From assembly GCA_033558025.1 (NCBI GenBank), contig JAUCEF010000012.1:2790001-2854000 (forward strand): a DNA stretch of 64,000 nucleotides. Reading direction: 5' to 3'. Source of the stretch: Phytophthora sp. 'mugwort' (Eukaryota; Oomycota; Peronosporomycetes; Peronosporales; Peronosporaceae). The notes below the pieces were generated by a model that was not told the origin of the DNA, made no database searches, and saw nothing but the letters and a program-made list of their open reading frames with translations. Shown in pieces: positions 54,687 to 64,000 of the stretch; the stretch's first letter is position 1; every line of letters starts with the position of its first letter. The translations under genes were made by a program, and so were the position numbers.

Positions 54687-55661
54687 CTAGTAGTGGATAA
54701 GGGGGTGCACGGGCCACACGCGCTCGGATTCGAGCTCGACGGCTACCGGGATATCAAAAAAACCAAGATATTCTTCCAGTGACATGAGCTCTTCACGACT
54801 AAGCAGCCACAGTACGAGGTCGTTGGAAGGAAAGAAGGTCTGGTCGGTGTTCGAGAGGTTGGTCAGGCATTTGCGGATCTCAACAGGAGGCATAGGCCCG
54901 ATTTTCTTGATAAACTTGATGAGGTTGAGAAAGGTCTCAACAATATATTGTGGAGCAGAATCATCCGTCCACTCGCCAGCATCGTTGCGGTTCAGCACGA
55001 TCTTTTTGAAGTAGAGTCCTTGCAGGATCCGCACCCCGTGATCATCGGAATTGGCCAGGATCTTCATCGAGCTGGCGTCGATGATTCGTTGCTGCTGAAG
55101 CTGCTTCAGAACTGCCACGAAGTGCTCGGCCGTCGTCTCGAGGAAGATGACGAGCGTCGCGTCGTGCAACAGCACTAGCCCCGTCGCCTCGCACTGAAGC
55201 TTGCACAGTAGCTTAGCGAAGTACTCCTGCGTCTTGCGGGCGTTGTCGCTCGACGGGTCTGCCAGCCGGCCTAGCACGGCGGATCTTGACAGCGGCAAAT
55301 CGAACTTAGTCAACGACTTGTGGTCGTCCAGGGAGCTGCTGCTGCTGCCGTGCTGCGACTGGTTGTCTTCAGGGCCTCCATTCACGGCTTCCCCAGCGTC
55401 TTGCCGCGTCTCCTGCAGCCGCCGAGGCTGCGGCGGGTTCACGACCGTTAACACTTCGGACAGCGAGGGGCCAAGCAGCTCCAGCGCCTCGAACGTTGAG
55501 TGCGTAGAGACAGGGACTGTCTTTTCGTCCACAGCGTCTCGACTTGGAGGACTAACCGCGTCCTTCGTGGCAACAGGTAGACGAAGGCGGGAGCCGCTGG
55601 TTACGAGCGAGCGTGACGAGCCGGAACGGCCTGGCTGGCGAATCCCGCGCGGCTTGTCCAT
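54687..55661 (-). CDS. TEX47-like protein
   Basis: A 324-residue intronless ORF runs from MDKPRGIRQPGRSG to WPVHPLIHY. The first 130 residues are low-complexity and Ser/Pro-rich. The rest has a compact fold with ATGLVLLHDATLVIFLE, MKILANSDDHGVR and a terminus VAVELESERVWPVH that resembles vertebrate TEX47 (C7orf62), a protein of flagellated cells with a BLUF-like fold. If correct, a role in the zoospore flagellum is plausible, but this is inference. No signal peptide or membrane segment is seen. Confidence 0.72.
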   Translation of the reverse strand: MDKPRGIRQPGRSGSSRSLVTSGSRLRLPVATKDAVSPPSRDAVDEKTVPVSTHSTFEALELLGPSLSEVLTVVNPPQPRRLQETRQDAGEAVNGGPEDNQSQHGSSSSSLDDHKSLTKFDLPLSRSAVLGRLADPSSDNARKTQEYFAKLLCKLQCEATGLVLLHDATLVIFLETTAEHFVAVLKQLQQQRIIDASSMKILANSDDHGVRILQGLYFKKIVLNRNDAGEWTDDSAPQYIVETFLNLIKFIKKIGPMPPVEIRKCLTNLSNTDQTFFPSNDLVLWLLSREELMSLEEYLGFFDIPVAVELESERVWPVHPLIHY

Positions 55662-56252
55662 CTTGGAAACTCGGAAATGGAGCGACGCGTCGTTTCGCCC
55701 AGATTTCTATTGCGTAGGGCTGGCCTGGATGGTAGTCAGCGCCTCGAGCTGCAATACATGTACCGGTAAAGACTGCAGGATGCCGACTGAGCTCTGCTAC
55801 GGTGCCAGCGAGCTGCGATAATAGAGGACTCCCTCGGTGTCACCTACCTTCTGTACTGAAGTAGAATGCGTGTCACCAGTAGCTTCAACTTCGTGGTCGA
55901 CGCATGCATGACATGTACTGGTTTAACACGACGAGTGTTTTACGTCAACGTTCACGACTTGGAAGTGCATCAACCAATCGAAGCGCACAAATAGTACTGG
56001 GCTTATTCGAATTACGTAATATTGTGAAAATCAATTTCGCGGCTTAGCAGACGTTAGAAAGCTGCTAAACTCTCCTTTTCTCAAAGTGTTTGCTGCGATG
56101 AACCTTCCGAAACCTATGCTAATCAAATCAGTCGAAATCTCATATCGAGCACTGTACTCCGCGTTGGATCCCGGTAAATGGGTGCCGACCCTCACAACTG
56201 AAAGCATCGTGCGACGCACAGAAGCCGCGTCTCCCACTCTTGCTACTGCGTC

Positions 56253-58429
56253 ATGACGGTGCTGTCCAAGTCGCACGCCGCGTCGGGAGCCGTGTCCATC
56301 GTTTCTATTGTATGTGGGCGGTCTCCACACTCATTTTCTCCCTCTATAGACTTTATAACCTCCGAACTAACTGCGTCCGGCGTGTTCCGCCCCATGCCCG
56401 CTATTCACAGGTTGCATTGGCCATTGCGATCCGCGAACATGGGCAGAAGAAGGCGAACGCAGGTTTCTCCATGGAGTCCGAGTTCATGACCAAGAAGCAG
56501 GGAAGCCGTCAAAAGGTGGCGGTCAATAAGGAGTTCTACCACCGCTTCCTGCGCCTCTTCAAAGTCATCGTTCCCGGGCCTTTCACGGCCGAGGTGGGCT
56601 TCGCGGCGCTTGTAGCCGTCATGCTCGTGGCCCGCACGTCCTTCGACATCGTGGTACTGCACACGTTCACGGCCATCGAGCGGGCCATCATCTCGCGCTC
56701 GCAGACGGACTTCGTGCGCCACCTGCGGCGCTTCGTGGCCATCATGTTGCCCATGAGCTGCGTCAATAGCCTGCTCAAGTACGGGCACACGGAGCTCAGT
56801 CTGCGCTTCCGAACGCGGCTCACCAGGCACCTGTACGAGCAATATGTCAAGGGCTTCGTGTACTACAAGGTGTCCAATCTGGACAACCGCATCTCCAACG
56901 CGGACCAATTGCTCACGGTAGACGTGGAACGGTTCAGCAATTCCGTCGCAGACCTGTACTCCAACATGTCCAAGCCCGTCTTGGACATTGCCATTTACGC
57001 GGTCAAGTTGTCGTCGTCCATTGGCATGGAGGGGCCGATTATCATGTTGAGTTACCTGGTCGCGTCCGGATTCTTCCTCACGTGGCTACGACAACCGACC
57101 AGTCGCTTCACCATTGCTGAGCAGCAGATGGAAGGCAATTTCCGATTCATGAACTCGAGACTTATCACGCACAGCGAGGAGATCGCGTTTTACAACGGCA
57201 ATGTGAGGGAGAAGCGCATCCTGGACCAGTCGTTCAACCGATTGATTGACCTCGTGCGCAGCTCGCAGCAGTTCCGGTTCTCTATGAGCGTCATTGACAA
57301 CATTGTAGCCAAGTATTTGGCTACGGTTGTTGGCTACACTGTCTTATCGAAGCCCTTTTTGGACATGTCGAACAAGCGGCTAGAGCACACGACGTATGCA
57401 GAGCGAATGGAGGACTATTTCCGGTCCGGAAAGATGCTGCTGAAGATGTCGGAAGCTATGGGTCGTCTTGTGTTATCGGGGCGTGAGCTGACGCGGTTGG
57501 CAGGGTTCACTGCTCGTGTAACTGAGATGATCGACGTTCTGGCCGACTTGGACAAGGGCAAGTACCAGCGCACGATGCTCAAGGCCGAAGACGAAGATTT
57601 TTCGGAAGAACCCAAGGCGCAATCTACTTCTGCTCAATCGCTTGGCCTGTATCCGAATAAGGGCGAGATCCGCTACCGTGACCACGTGATTCACTTCGAG
57701 AATGTGCCGCTTGTGACCCCGAATGGCGATGTGCTGGTGCCGTCGCTCAACATTAAGGTGAAGTCTGGCATGAATGTTGTTGTCGCAGGGCCTAACGGCT
57801 GTGGCAAGAGCTCGCTGTTTCGTATTCTTGGTGAACTGTGGCCAATGTTTGGTGGCCAACTGACAAAACCCGAGCGCAACGGACTGTTCTACATCCCTCA
57901 GCGGCCGTACTTGACGTTGGGCTCTCTTCGTGACCAAATTATCTACCCTCATTCTCTTAAAGAAATGCAGGCTTGCGGTAGAACGGATGAGGATCTGATG
58001 CATTATTTGGAGAAGGTTCAGTTGGGCCACCTCGTTGAGCGTGAAGGCGGATGGGACGTCATTCACGACTGGGCGGACGTGCTGTCCGGTGGTGAGAAAC
58101 AGCGTGTAGCCATGGCCCGTCTGTTCTACCACAAGCCTCAGTTTGCTATCCTGGACGAGTGCACTTCTGCTGTGAGTGTTGACGTTGAAGGCGCAATGTA
58201 CCGGTTTTGCCGGGAGCAGAACATCACGCTGTTCACCGTTTCGCATCGCAAGTCGCTGTGGACGTACCACGAATACGTACTTCGGGTGTGTATTCTGTTT
58301 ATCATTCTTACTGGTATTTTTTTTCTCGTGCTAACTTCGTTGATTTATTGTTTTTAATTGTAGTTCGATGGACGTGGTCACTACGAGTTCAAGAAAATAG
58401 ACGAGGCCGATGAAGCTTTCGGCTCTTAA
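56253..58429 (+). CDS. Peroxisomal ABC half-transporter, PMP70/ABCD3-like
   Basis: Three exons, 56253-56309, 56411-58285 and 58364-58429, encode about 665 residues, the usual size for PMP70 (about 659). Introns of 101 and 78 bp are GT-AG and preserve phase. Exon 1 reads MTVLSKSHAASGAVSIVSI. The membrane domain contains FRLTR-like segments, NLDNRISNADQLLT, and the EAA-like HSEEIAFYNGN typical of subfamily D. The nucleotide domain has Walker A GPNGCGKSS, PQRPYLTLG (Q-loop), LSGGEKQR signature, Walker B FAILDECTS and TVSHR (H-loop). The C-terminus FDGRGHYEFKKID is also family-like. It should dimerise in the peroxisome membrane and import fatty acyl-CoA species using ATP. Retaining the last intron would replace the tail with a hydrophobic end. 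Confidence 0.95.
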
Positions 58430-58623
58430 ACGCACTCAATTGATTCAACCGGATGCGTCCGACCAAGCCGAGTATTTGTCCTAAATTCCAGTTAAACACT
58501 TGAACACATTACGCCAGCTTACGCCCAGTATCTCTATGTTGTTGTGTCTCTATTTGATGAGTAGTGCAATCAAAAGCGTCTTGCCATCCCGGCAAGTTCT
58601 ATAAGGAATGTTCTATCTCTTAT

Positions 58624-59022
58624 CTATCTAGCTAACGACATACTCTTGTCATATCCTAGCAGGAGCAGCGCGCGTGCTAGTTCGTGCTCATGTGGTCTTG
58701 AACCGTCGTCGCCAAGACCGTCGCGCCAGCTCTCCATCTCGGTCAGCACCGCTTTGATATCAGCAGCGCCCTGGGTCTTGAACAATCGAGCGAAGAAGAC
58801 TTTTCCCTGACTCCGCACTGCAGCATCACGCACGGCGTCCAGCAACTCCCGCAGCCAGCTCCAGTTGTCGTCATTGAGTACGGTATTTGCTACGCCCAAG
58901 TGTTCCAGCTGCTCTTGGCGATCATCGTCACTGCCACAGGAGCTAGGTGGGGACTGCCTTCGCATGGATTCTTCCTTGCTGATGGAGGAATTCAACGCGA
59001 CGGAAGTGAGCGAAGGCGCCAT
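58624..59022 (-). CDS. Uncharacterised short protein
   Basis: A 132-residue frame from MAPSLTSVALNSSISK at 59022 (open to 59085) ends DKSMSLAR. It is mostly hydrophilic and helical (NWSWLRELLDAVRDAAVRSQ, then KVFFARLFKTQGAADIKAVL), with no signal peptide or membrane segment. It lies tail-to-tail with the ABC transporter, 194 bp from its stop. I do not recognise the family. Codon use resembles that of neighbouring genes, which favours a real gene. Confidence 0.55.
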   Translation of the reverse strand: MAPSLTSVALNSSISKEESMRRQSPPSSCGSDDDRQEQLEHLGVANTVLNDDNWSWLRELLDAVRDAAVRSQGKVFFARLFKTQGAADIKAVLTEMESWRDGLGDDGSRPHEHELARALLLLGYDKSMSLAR

Positions 59023-59277
59023 GGAGATTCTAGGACGTGCTGGACGAAGCTGCAGTGCGAAAGTGGCGCGTGTCCTGCAGTACAATGTGTGACGTGTTCT
59101 ATCTTAACCCTTGTCCGTTACTCGTGCCTCTTCGACCACTGGTCCGGAATCAGAAATGTAAACTGATGTATGCCACACCTGTTTGAGAGCGAGGCGTTTG
59201 ACTTGAAATGGGTATGCCACAATACAACTCATACACTAGTCACAAATTTACTATATTGCTTAATGTCCTCGTTGAAG

Positions 59278-59560
59278 TTAAGTGTAGCCATCTTGTGTTG
59301 GCGATCCGTTGGCATAGTGTTCAAAAGTCACAGCTAGGAACTTGGCTTGGACAACGGCCAGCTGTGGCCACAACGCGAACGCGTTGGCCAGGAAAACCGC
59401 TGTCATGGTGACTAGCAGGATCAAATGGGAGACCATGGCAGCGAACGGCCCTAATCTATTGAGTTGATTTCTTAAGGCCCATCGGTCCAAAGTAGATAGA
59501 CGTCCTCGTGGCATTTGGTCGCCTGTTGCCTTTGATGTGATCTCGTCCCATATAATTCCT
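59278..59560 (-). pseudogene. Degraded C-terminal copy of the neighbouring membrane protein
   Basis: The frame HLILLVTMTAVFLANAFALWPQLAVVQAKFLAVTF resembles the last exon of the gene to its right (AMEMVFLSVYLLLISRR, LWSQKVLVQAKFYVTVI). The start is undefined and other parts are lost. It looks like the remnant of a tandem duplicate. Confidence 0.5.
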
Positions 59561-59707
59561 CGGCACCGGTGATACTGACAATGCTTCGCTCCATAGTGAG
59601 CGTGTGGAAGCCCAAGACTCACAAGACTCCGATATGTGAACTTCGCTCTTTGCATGGCGTACCACCTTCCATCCTGACGTGTATCATTCAAACGTCGAGT
59701 GTGTTGG

Positions 59708-61530
59708 CTATGTAGTGTCATGTTCGTCAATATGGTGCTTACTCAACGACTGAAAGCGCAGGATGCTGTCGTTGCCGTTGTGAGTGAGCGGGAACCCCAA
59801 GATGATGACGGTCACGTAGAATTTGGCTTGGACGAGAACTTTTTGCGACCACAATATGAACGCGATCTGATAGACACCCGAGATGCCCAGACGTCTCGAA
59901 ATGAGCAGCAAATAGACGCTGAGAAAGACCATTTCCATGGCGCAGAGCAACAGCAGCCTTAGTGCACTTTGGTTCACAGCTTCCAGGCTTGTTAAGTAGA
60001 CGAAAGTGGCAAAATAGCGGCGATTTGTCAACCTGAAGACAACTTGTGAGTAGATTACTTAAAAAAAAAGACAAGCGAAGGCGTTAGAACAGCACGGAAA
60101 AATATACACACAAAAAAGCATTTCTTACCGTAGAATAGCGTCATGCAAATGGTGACGTAAGATCGTAGCAGGATCATTTCAGTCTGGTGAAGAGCTGCAG
60201 CCACTTTGTGGATCACGTCTTCTTTCCTTCTTAACCTTTCGTCTTCATTCCTACTGGAAGCTTGTCTTGTAGGCTTTCTGCTATTAGCATAAGGTAGGAT
60301 GCGAGTCGTTGTAGCTATGGACACTTCCGTCACAGCTGTACTTGTAGGTATAGCAGCCGCGGATGGGCTGTTATTCACGAACGGTACAATATTATTGTAC
60401 AGTGTCGTAGCTCGCAGCATTTCTCGGTTTTGCGCCACGAAAGAATCTCCACAATATCCACGATATGTCGACAATAGTAAGGATGGAGTATGCCAGTGTA
60501 GCCTCCGCGCGACCCGTTCATGTTGTGCAAATGCCAGCGCTAAGTCTAAGTTACTGTTAACCGCTCGCTCTTGGTCTTTATTTCCTGTGACGCGCGCTCT
60601 AGCGTCGTTGATACGGATTGAGTCAATGAGGATACACCGGCAATTGAATAACATTTGTCCCGTGCTAAAGAGACCAACGACAGCCAGCGTTTCCAGCGTC
60701 TTGGCGTTCTGTAGGATCATGGCCGTGAACAGGACGTGGTACAGATGCCCCACACAACAAGTAATGACCCCGATGAGGTCGGCATCGCTCTTGGCAACGA
60801 TCGAAAGCGCGCGACAAACTGCCACTTTGAGGACAGGGAGAACGAGCGAGACCCAAAGCTGCTGGGAAGGTGTCAAGACGGTGAAAACTGCCGTGAAGAC
60901 CGGATAGACCACGATCGGGAGCATTTCCATGCCAAGCCATTGGTTCACTTTGTCACTAAGAGCGTGAAAGTGCGGGTCGTCCGGCACATGACGGTAGAAA
61001 AACAGTCGGCCACCAATTGTCGCTGGGAGGATGACTGTGAACTGGCTGAATGGGACGGGAAATATGTCTGCAGCGAGCGCAATGATCGCGTTTGTGCCTA
61101 CGCAAAGAGTAGCTTGAAACAAAATGTAAAGTATAATAGCTTTTCGTGAGCGGATGGGGTATCCAGGGACACAATTGAGCTTGACCAATACTGGAGCGAG
61201 GCTACTGACGAGCGACGTCATGAGGATCCGCAATTGGTAGAATCCAGAGCCTTTAAAACCGCTTTTTGGATCGTTAAGTGGAATACATTCCAGTAAAACA
61301 TTAATAATCAACCATGGCAGCGGAGTGACGACGAGTATTAACGCCACTCGCCAAGGCGAAGTCTCCAGTCGAAATCTCTCGAACGCGTCCAGTTTGCTGA
61401 CCGAGGCCTGTCCTGGTAACCGACCGCTGAAGATTGCCCCTTTTTTCAACACTCGCGCTATGTCTGCAATGACGCTACCATGGACAAGTCGTTGCGGTGC
61501 ATTTCCTGGCGCTGGAGCCACTGTGGGCAT
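59708..61530 (-). CDS. Multi-spanning membrane protein, oomycete-type family
   Basis: Two exons, 61530-60129 and 60042-59708, are joined across an 86-bp GT-AG intron at 60128-60043 and encode about 578 residues from MPTVAPAPGNAPQRL. Hydrophobic segments include WRVALILVVTPLPWLIINVL, AIILYILFQATLCVG, MLPIVVYPVFTAVFTVL, LWVSLVLPVLKVAV and, in exon 2, LLLLCAMEMVFLSVYLLLI. A hydrophilic loop of about 120 residues rich in Ser, Thr and Arg precedes MILLRSYVTICMTLF. I recognise the layout as a membrane-protein family expanded in Phytophthora but know no function. Reading through the intron would give an unrelated tail. A degraded paralog is directly downstream. Confidence 0.78.
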
Positions 61531-62156
61531 GGCAGGCGAAGAGGAAGTGGAAATAGTCTTGACAAAAACTTGTCGTCGCTATTTGTAGTCTGAGACGTCC
61601 TGGACAGCAGATTATCGCCTAGATGTGCTGTTCTCGTGACATATCGCAACGGCAATATAATGTCATTGCCAGTGGAAGTGGACAAAGTGAAGTGGTTCGT
61701 CTTTCAAGAACAGGTCTTGTAGCGATTGTCACTTTGGTGTACTGTCGAAAACTTCACGTCTGTTGATCGGCTTGTTCGATCTCACGGAAGGTAACGTCAA
61801 CAAGAAGAGACAAGTGTTGGTTTTTAGTTAATTTTGAAGGAAAAATGTGTCGATCCTTTGATGGTATTGTCATCCAAATGACAGCAGGGAACTACATTTA
61901 CTAGAAAAATGTTTGCTGAAATGACAGCGCTTGTAGCCAATGACTTTGTGCACCGTTCATCCAAGCCTGAAGCCAGACTCTTTCGGCTCTGGGGTTGCTT
62001 TAAGCCAATTTCCACTTTGCAGTTGAAACGTCTCCTGGTTTTCTCCCACCAGTCATAAAATACACGCTTTAGTGATCATTAAGAATAGACAACGCCATTC
62101 TTGAATCTGGGCTACGACTGCAACTGGGTTCTTAAAGAAGAAAAAAAAACTATTTT
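61531..62156. other. Divergent intergenic region
   Basis: Lies between the divergent membrane-protein and Kazal genes and should contain both promoters. No other gene is seen. An A8 run lies just before the Kazal start codon. Confidence 0.5.
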
Positions 62157-63350
62157 ATGAGAACTCTCCTTCTATTGAGCCTTGCCGGCAGCCTTGTGAC
62201 TGCGCAAAGCACAAGTCAAGACGGAATCGTGGGTGACCAGACGCCAGCTACTACGTCAGTCGAACTACTTGATGAGGAACCGGCTGTGATAGACTGCAGC
62301 GAAGCGTTCGAGTGCGACTTGATGTCAGATGACCCCGTTTGCGGCTCCGACGGCGTCACGTACGCAAACGACTGTGTCTTTACTTCCGTCTTTTGCTCCT
62401 CTGAACAGGATGCAGACAGCCTGTTTATCCAAGCGCTGGGCGAATGTCCCTCTTCGTCTGAAGACCCAGAGGACAATAAACTCGAGTCACTCTCCGTTGT
62501 TAGTCTTCCAATGATGTCAAACGCTCAGCCAAGCGTCGAAGTCGATCTACTGACGGTCTTCTGCTCCCTCACGTGCAAGTTGACGCCGGATAAGGTCTGT
62601 GGCACGGATAGGGTCACGTACATCAACGACTGTCATCTCCTATCGTCCAAATGCGAGCATCCAGAACTGGAAAAGGTTTCACATGGTGAATGTAAGAGTG
62701 ACAATAGCTTGAATATCTTGGAAGTTAACGAAGATCTCAGCACCGACGCTCCTCTGACATCCATACCGGAGAAGTGTAACCCCATGTGCGAGCGCATATA
62801 CGACCCCATCTGTGGTTCCGATGGCATCACGTACGCGAATCTCTGTCTTCTTGAATACGCCGAGTGTCGGAACCCCAATGTACAGGCATTTGGACCTGGC
62901 AAGTGTCCGCCATATCTGCAGGCGGCTCGTCCAGCGACCAATCCAGCGAGTAACAACAATAACGTCGGAGAACCATGTATCCCTGGACCTTGTCCTTACA
63001 CATATGCACCCGTGTGTGGTTCAGACGGCCAAACCCACGAGAATCTCTGTCTCTTTGCTAATGCAAGATGCCAAGCCCCACAACATGCTCTGTCGGTGCT
63101 TCACGACGGCGAGTGCGATGCCGATACACAACTCACGTGCGAAACAATGACATGCCCCACGTTCACAGCGTGTCGAGAACAAGTAGAACCTGATGACATT
63201 GTTGTCGCGTACTGTGTTGACGTGTGCTCGCCCGATCGCTGTAGTGAGCGAGAAGACTGCGAGTTGGTCGACTCGGACTGCTACACAGCGCCATGTTCCC
63301 CCATTGCGATGTGCATCCCGAAACTGCAGGATGACTGGGCTAAAGTCTAG
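62157..63350 (+). CDS. Secreted four-domain Kazal-type protease inhibitor
   Basis: An intronless 397-residue ORF starts with a signal peptide, MRTLLLLSLAGSLVTA. Four Kazal domains each keep all six cysteines: C47-53-62-73-80-97, C136-140-148-159-166-179, C207-211-219-230-237-250 and C274-279-287-298-305-320. Three have CGSDG and the second has CGTDR. Counting two residues after the second Cys, the P1 residues are L55, L142, R213 and Y281, so one chain could block subtilisin- or elastase-, trypsin- and chymotrypsin-like proteases. A further Cys-rich tail (321-397) has no Kazal pattern. Oomycete Kazal inhibitors such as the EPI proteins act outside the cell against plant serine proteases; that role is inferred here. 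It converges on the SLX1-like gene. Confidence 0.93.
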   Translation: MRTLLLLSLAGSLVTAQSTSQDGIVGDQTPATTSVELLDEEPAVIDCSEAFECDLMSDDPVCGSDGVTYANDCVFTSVFCSSEQDADSLFIQALGECPSSSEDPEDNKLESLSVVSLPMMSNAQPSVEVDLLTVFCSLTCKLTPDKVCGTDRVTYINDCHLLSSKCEHPELEKVSHGECKSDNSLNILEVNEDLSTDAPLTSIPEKCNPMCERIYDPICGSDGITYANLCLLEYAECRNPNVQAFGPGKCPPYLQAARPATNPASNNNNVGEPCIPGPCPYTYAPVCGSDGQTHENLCLFANARCQAPQHALSVLHDGECDADTQLTCETMTCPTFTACREQVEPDDIVVAYCVDVCSPDRCSEREDCELVDSDCYTAPCSPIAMCIPKLQDDWAKV

Positions 63351-63381
63351 CAATATAGTTTTATCTGGAAAAAATAAAGAT

Positions 63382-64000
63382 TTAATCTTCTGTAAGATCA
63401 ATTAGTTCTGCAGCCTGGTTACTGTAGGATAAACACTCGCCATCCTCTTCAAACCAGCCATCGGAATTGTACTCAGCCACCAAATGACTCGTCGATAATG
63501 AGGAATCAATACTTGCCGCATTAGCTGACTCCGTTTCGTCGGCATCATCCACGTCAGCTGTAGAAACTCGAGTTTTCTTGTTGCTTCGGTTTCTTCTAAC
63601 ACGTTTTCGCTTTTTCTTTGGCTTCTCTTGTTTATCATGCTGCGTTATCAACGACCACTGCAAAACCTGGTGACACTCGGGACATTCTCCACTGATAACA
63701 CCAACTCCATCGTCGTTTACTTCTCTCATCGACCGGAAATGGTCCATTAAACACGACGAATGGCACGACATTTCACACTGTAAATGATAGCACCCCACCA
63801 CGTTCTCGTCAGTTTCTCCATTCTTTGATTCCGTTTCCACAAATTCCGGGAATAATTCGTACTCACAAATGAAACATTGTGAGTTTCTCGTCGTCGTTGA
63901 GTCTTTCTCCACGTTTGTGAATGTCTCCAATGCTCGGGTCTCGCACTTGGCAGCTGAATATCTCGGTCCTAATCCCCGAGCGACACCCTGCATCTCGTCG
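63382..64000 (-). CDS. SLX1-like structure-specific endonuclease subunit, C-terminal part
   Basis: The visible 203 codons end AAELIDLTED and continue past the right edge, where the GIY-YIG nuclease domain is expected. The zinc-binding part has CFICEYELFP, then CYHLQCEMSCHSSCLMDHF and GECPECHQVLQWS, the Cys/His spacing of the SLX1 RING-like finger. SLX1 with SLX4 cuts branched DNA such as Holliday junctions and flaps in the nucleus. After the finger come a basic patch (KKKRKRVRRNR, a likely nuclear localisation signal) and an acidic tail. The last residues fit a SUMO-interacting motif, I-D-L-T next to acidic residues. The Met codon at 63993 is probably internal. Confidence 0.82.
   Translation of the reverse strand, partial: DEMQGVARGLGPRYSAAKCETRALETFTNVEKDSTTTRNSQCFICEYELFPEFVETESKNGETDENVVGCYHLQCEMSCHSSCLMDHFRSMREVNDDGVGVISGECPECHQVLQWSLITQHDKQEKPKKKRKRVRRNRSNKKTRVSTADVDDADETESANAASIDSSLSTSHLVAEYNSDGWFEEDGECLSYSNQAAELIDLTED

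Noticed and set aside
56536..58270. Long minus-strand open frames opposite the ABC transporter
   Set aside because: They are antisense shadows of a strongly conserved coding region.
1..64000. CRISPR arrays, bacterial operons, rRNA or tRNA genes
   Set aside because: None seen; introns and protein families are eukaryotic.

Overview
The window looks like nuclear DNA of an oomycete, most probably a Phytophthora-type plant pathogen. The evidence is a mix of compact eukaryotic genes with short GT-AG introns (about 60-100 bp), a secreted multi-Kazal protease inhibitor, a small secreted cysteine-rich protein, oomycete-style multi-spanning membrane protein, and dense Copia, Gypsy, PIF/Harbinger, hAT and Crypton-like repeats. 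Species assignment is inference; no rRNA or tRNA gene was seen.

Gene islands. Left edge: a lipase (minus strand, runs off the window), an aldo/keto reductase (AKR) and a Nudix hydrolase (to 5.9 kb). Middle: a small acidic protein with a PP1-docking-like motif (22 kb) and a very large UPL3/TRIP12-like HECT ubiquitin ligase (23.2-28.8 kb), then a TMEM184-like membrane protein (37.4-38.9 kb). Right: an AKR with one frameshift, a secreted C-x-G-G-x-C repeat protein, a TEX47-like protein, a PMP70-like peroxisomal ABC half-transporter, a short uncharacterised ORF, a multi-spanning membrane protein, a four-domain Kazal inhibitor and the zinc-binding C-terminal half of an SLX1-like nuclease (52.3-64 kb).

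Repeat blocks. 6.2-18.9 kb: a small inverted-repeat element, a decayed Copia element with both LTRs sitting in the 5' LTR remnant of a decayed Gypsy element, then a broken PIF/Harbinger element. 28.9-36.8 kb: palindromes and MITE-like fragments, a Copia gag relic with an exact 77-bp tandem duplication, a two-gene PIF/Harbinger element, a hAT relic and an internally deleted Gypsy. 39.4-51.7 kb: an inverted AKR pseudogene copy, a 5.7-kb structure bounded by about 105-bp inverted repeats that contains a Crypton-like tyrosine recombinase and a BED-finger hAT, and a 3'-truncated, gag-deleted Gypsy on the minus strand.

How it fits together. The AKR family appears at least four times (one intact, one with a single 2-nt frameshift, two or more relics) and its promoter regions are shared between copies, so this gene has been duplicated locally and is decaying. 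The host genes do not form one pathway; the window is best read as ordinary housekeeping and secreted-protein genes separated by fast-changing repeat-rich DNA. The most novel-looking items are the approximately 300-residue cysteine-rich insertion within the HECT N-lobe, the nested transposon at 41.5-47.2 kb, the head-to-head palindromes, and the secreted CxGGxC repeat protein. All coordinates of splice sites are read from consensus and reading-frame continuity, not from transcripts.
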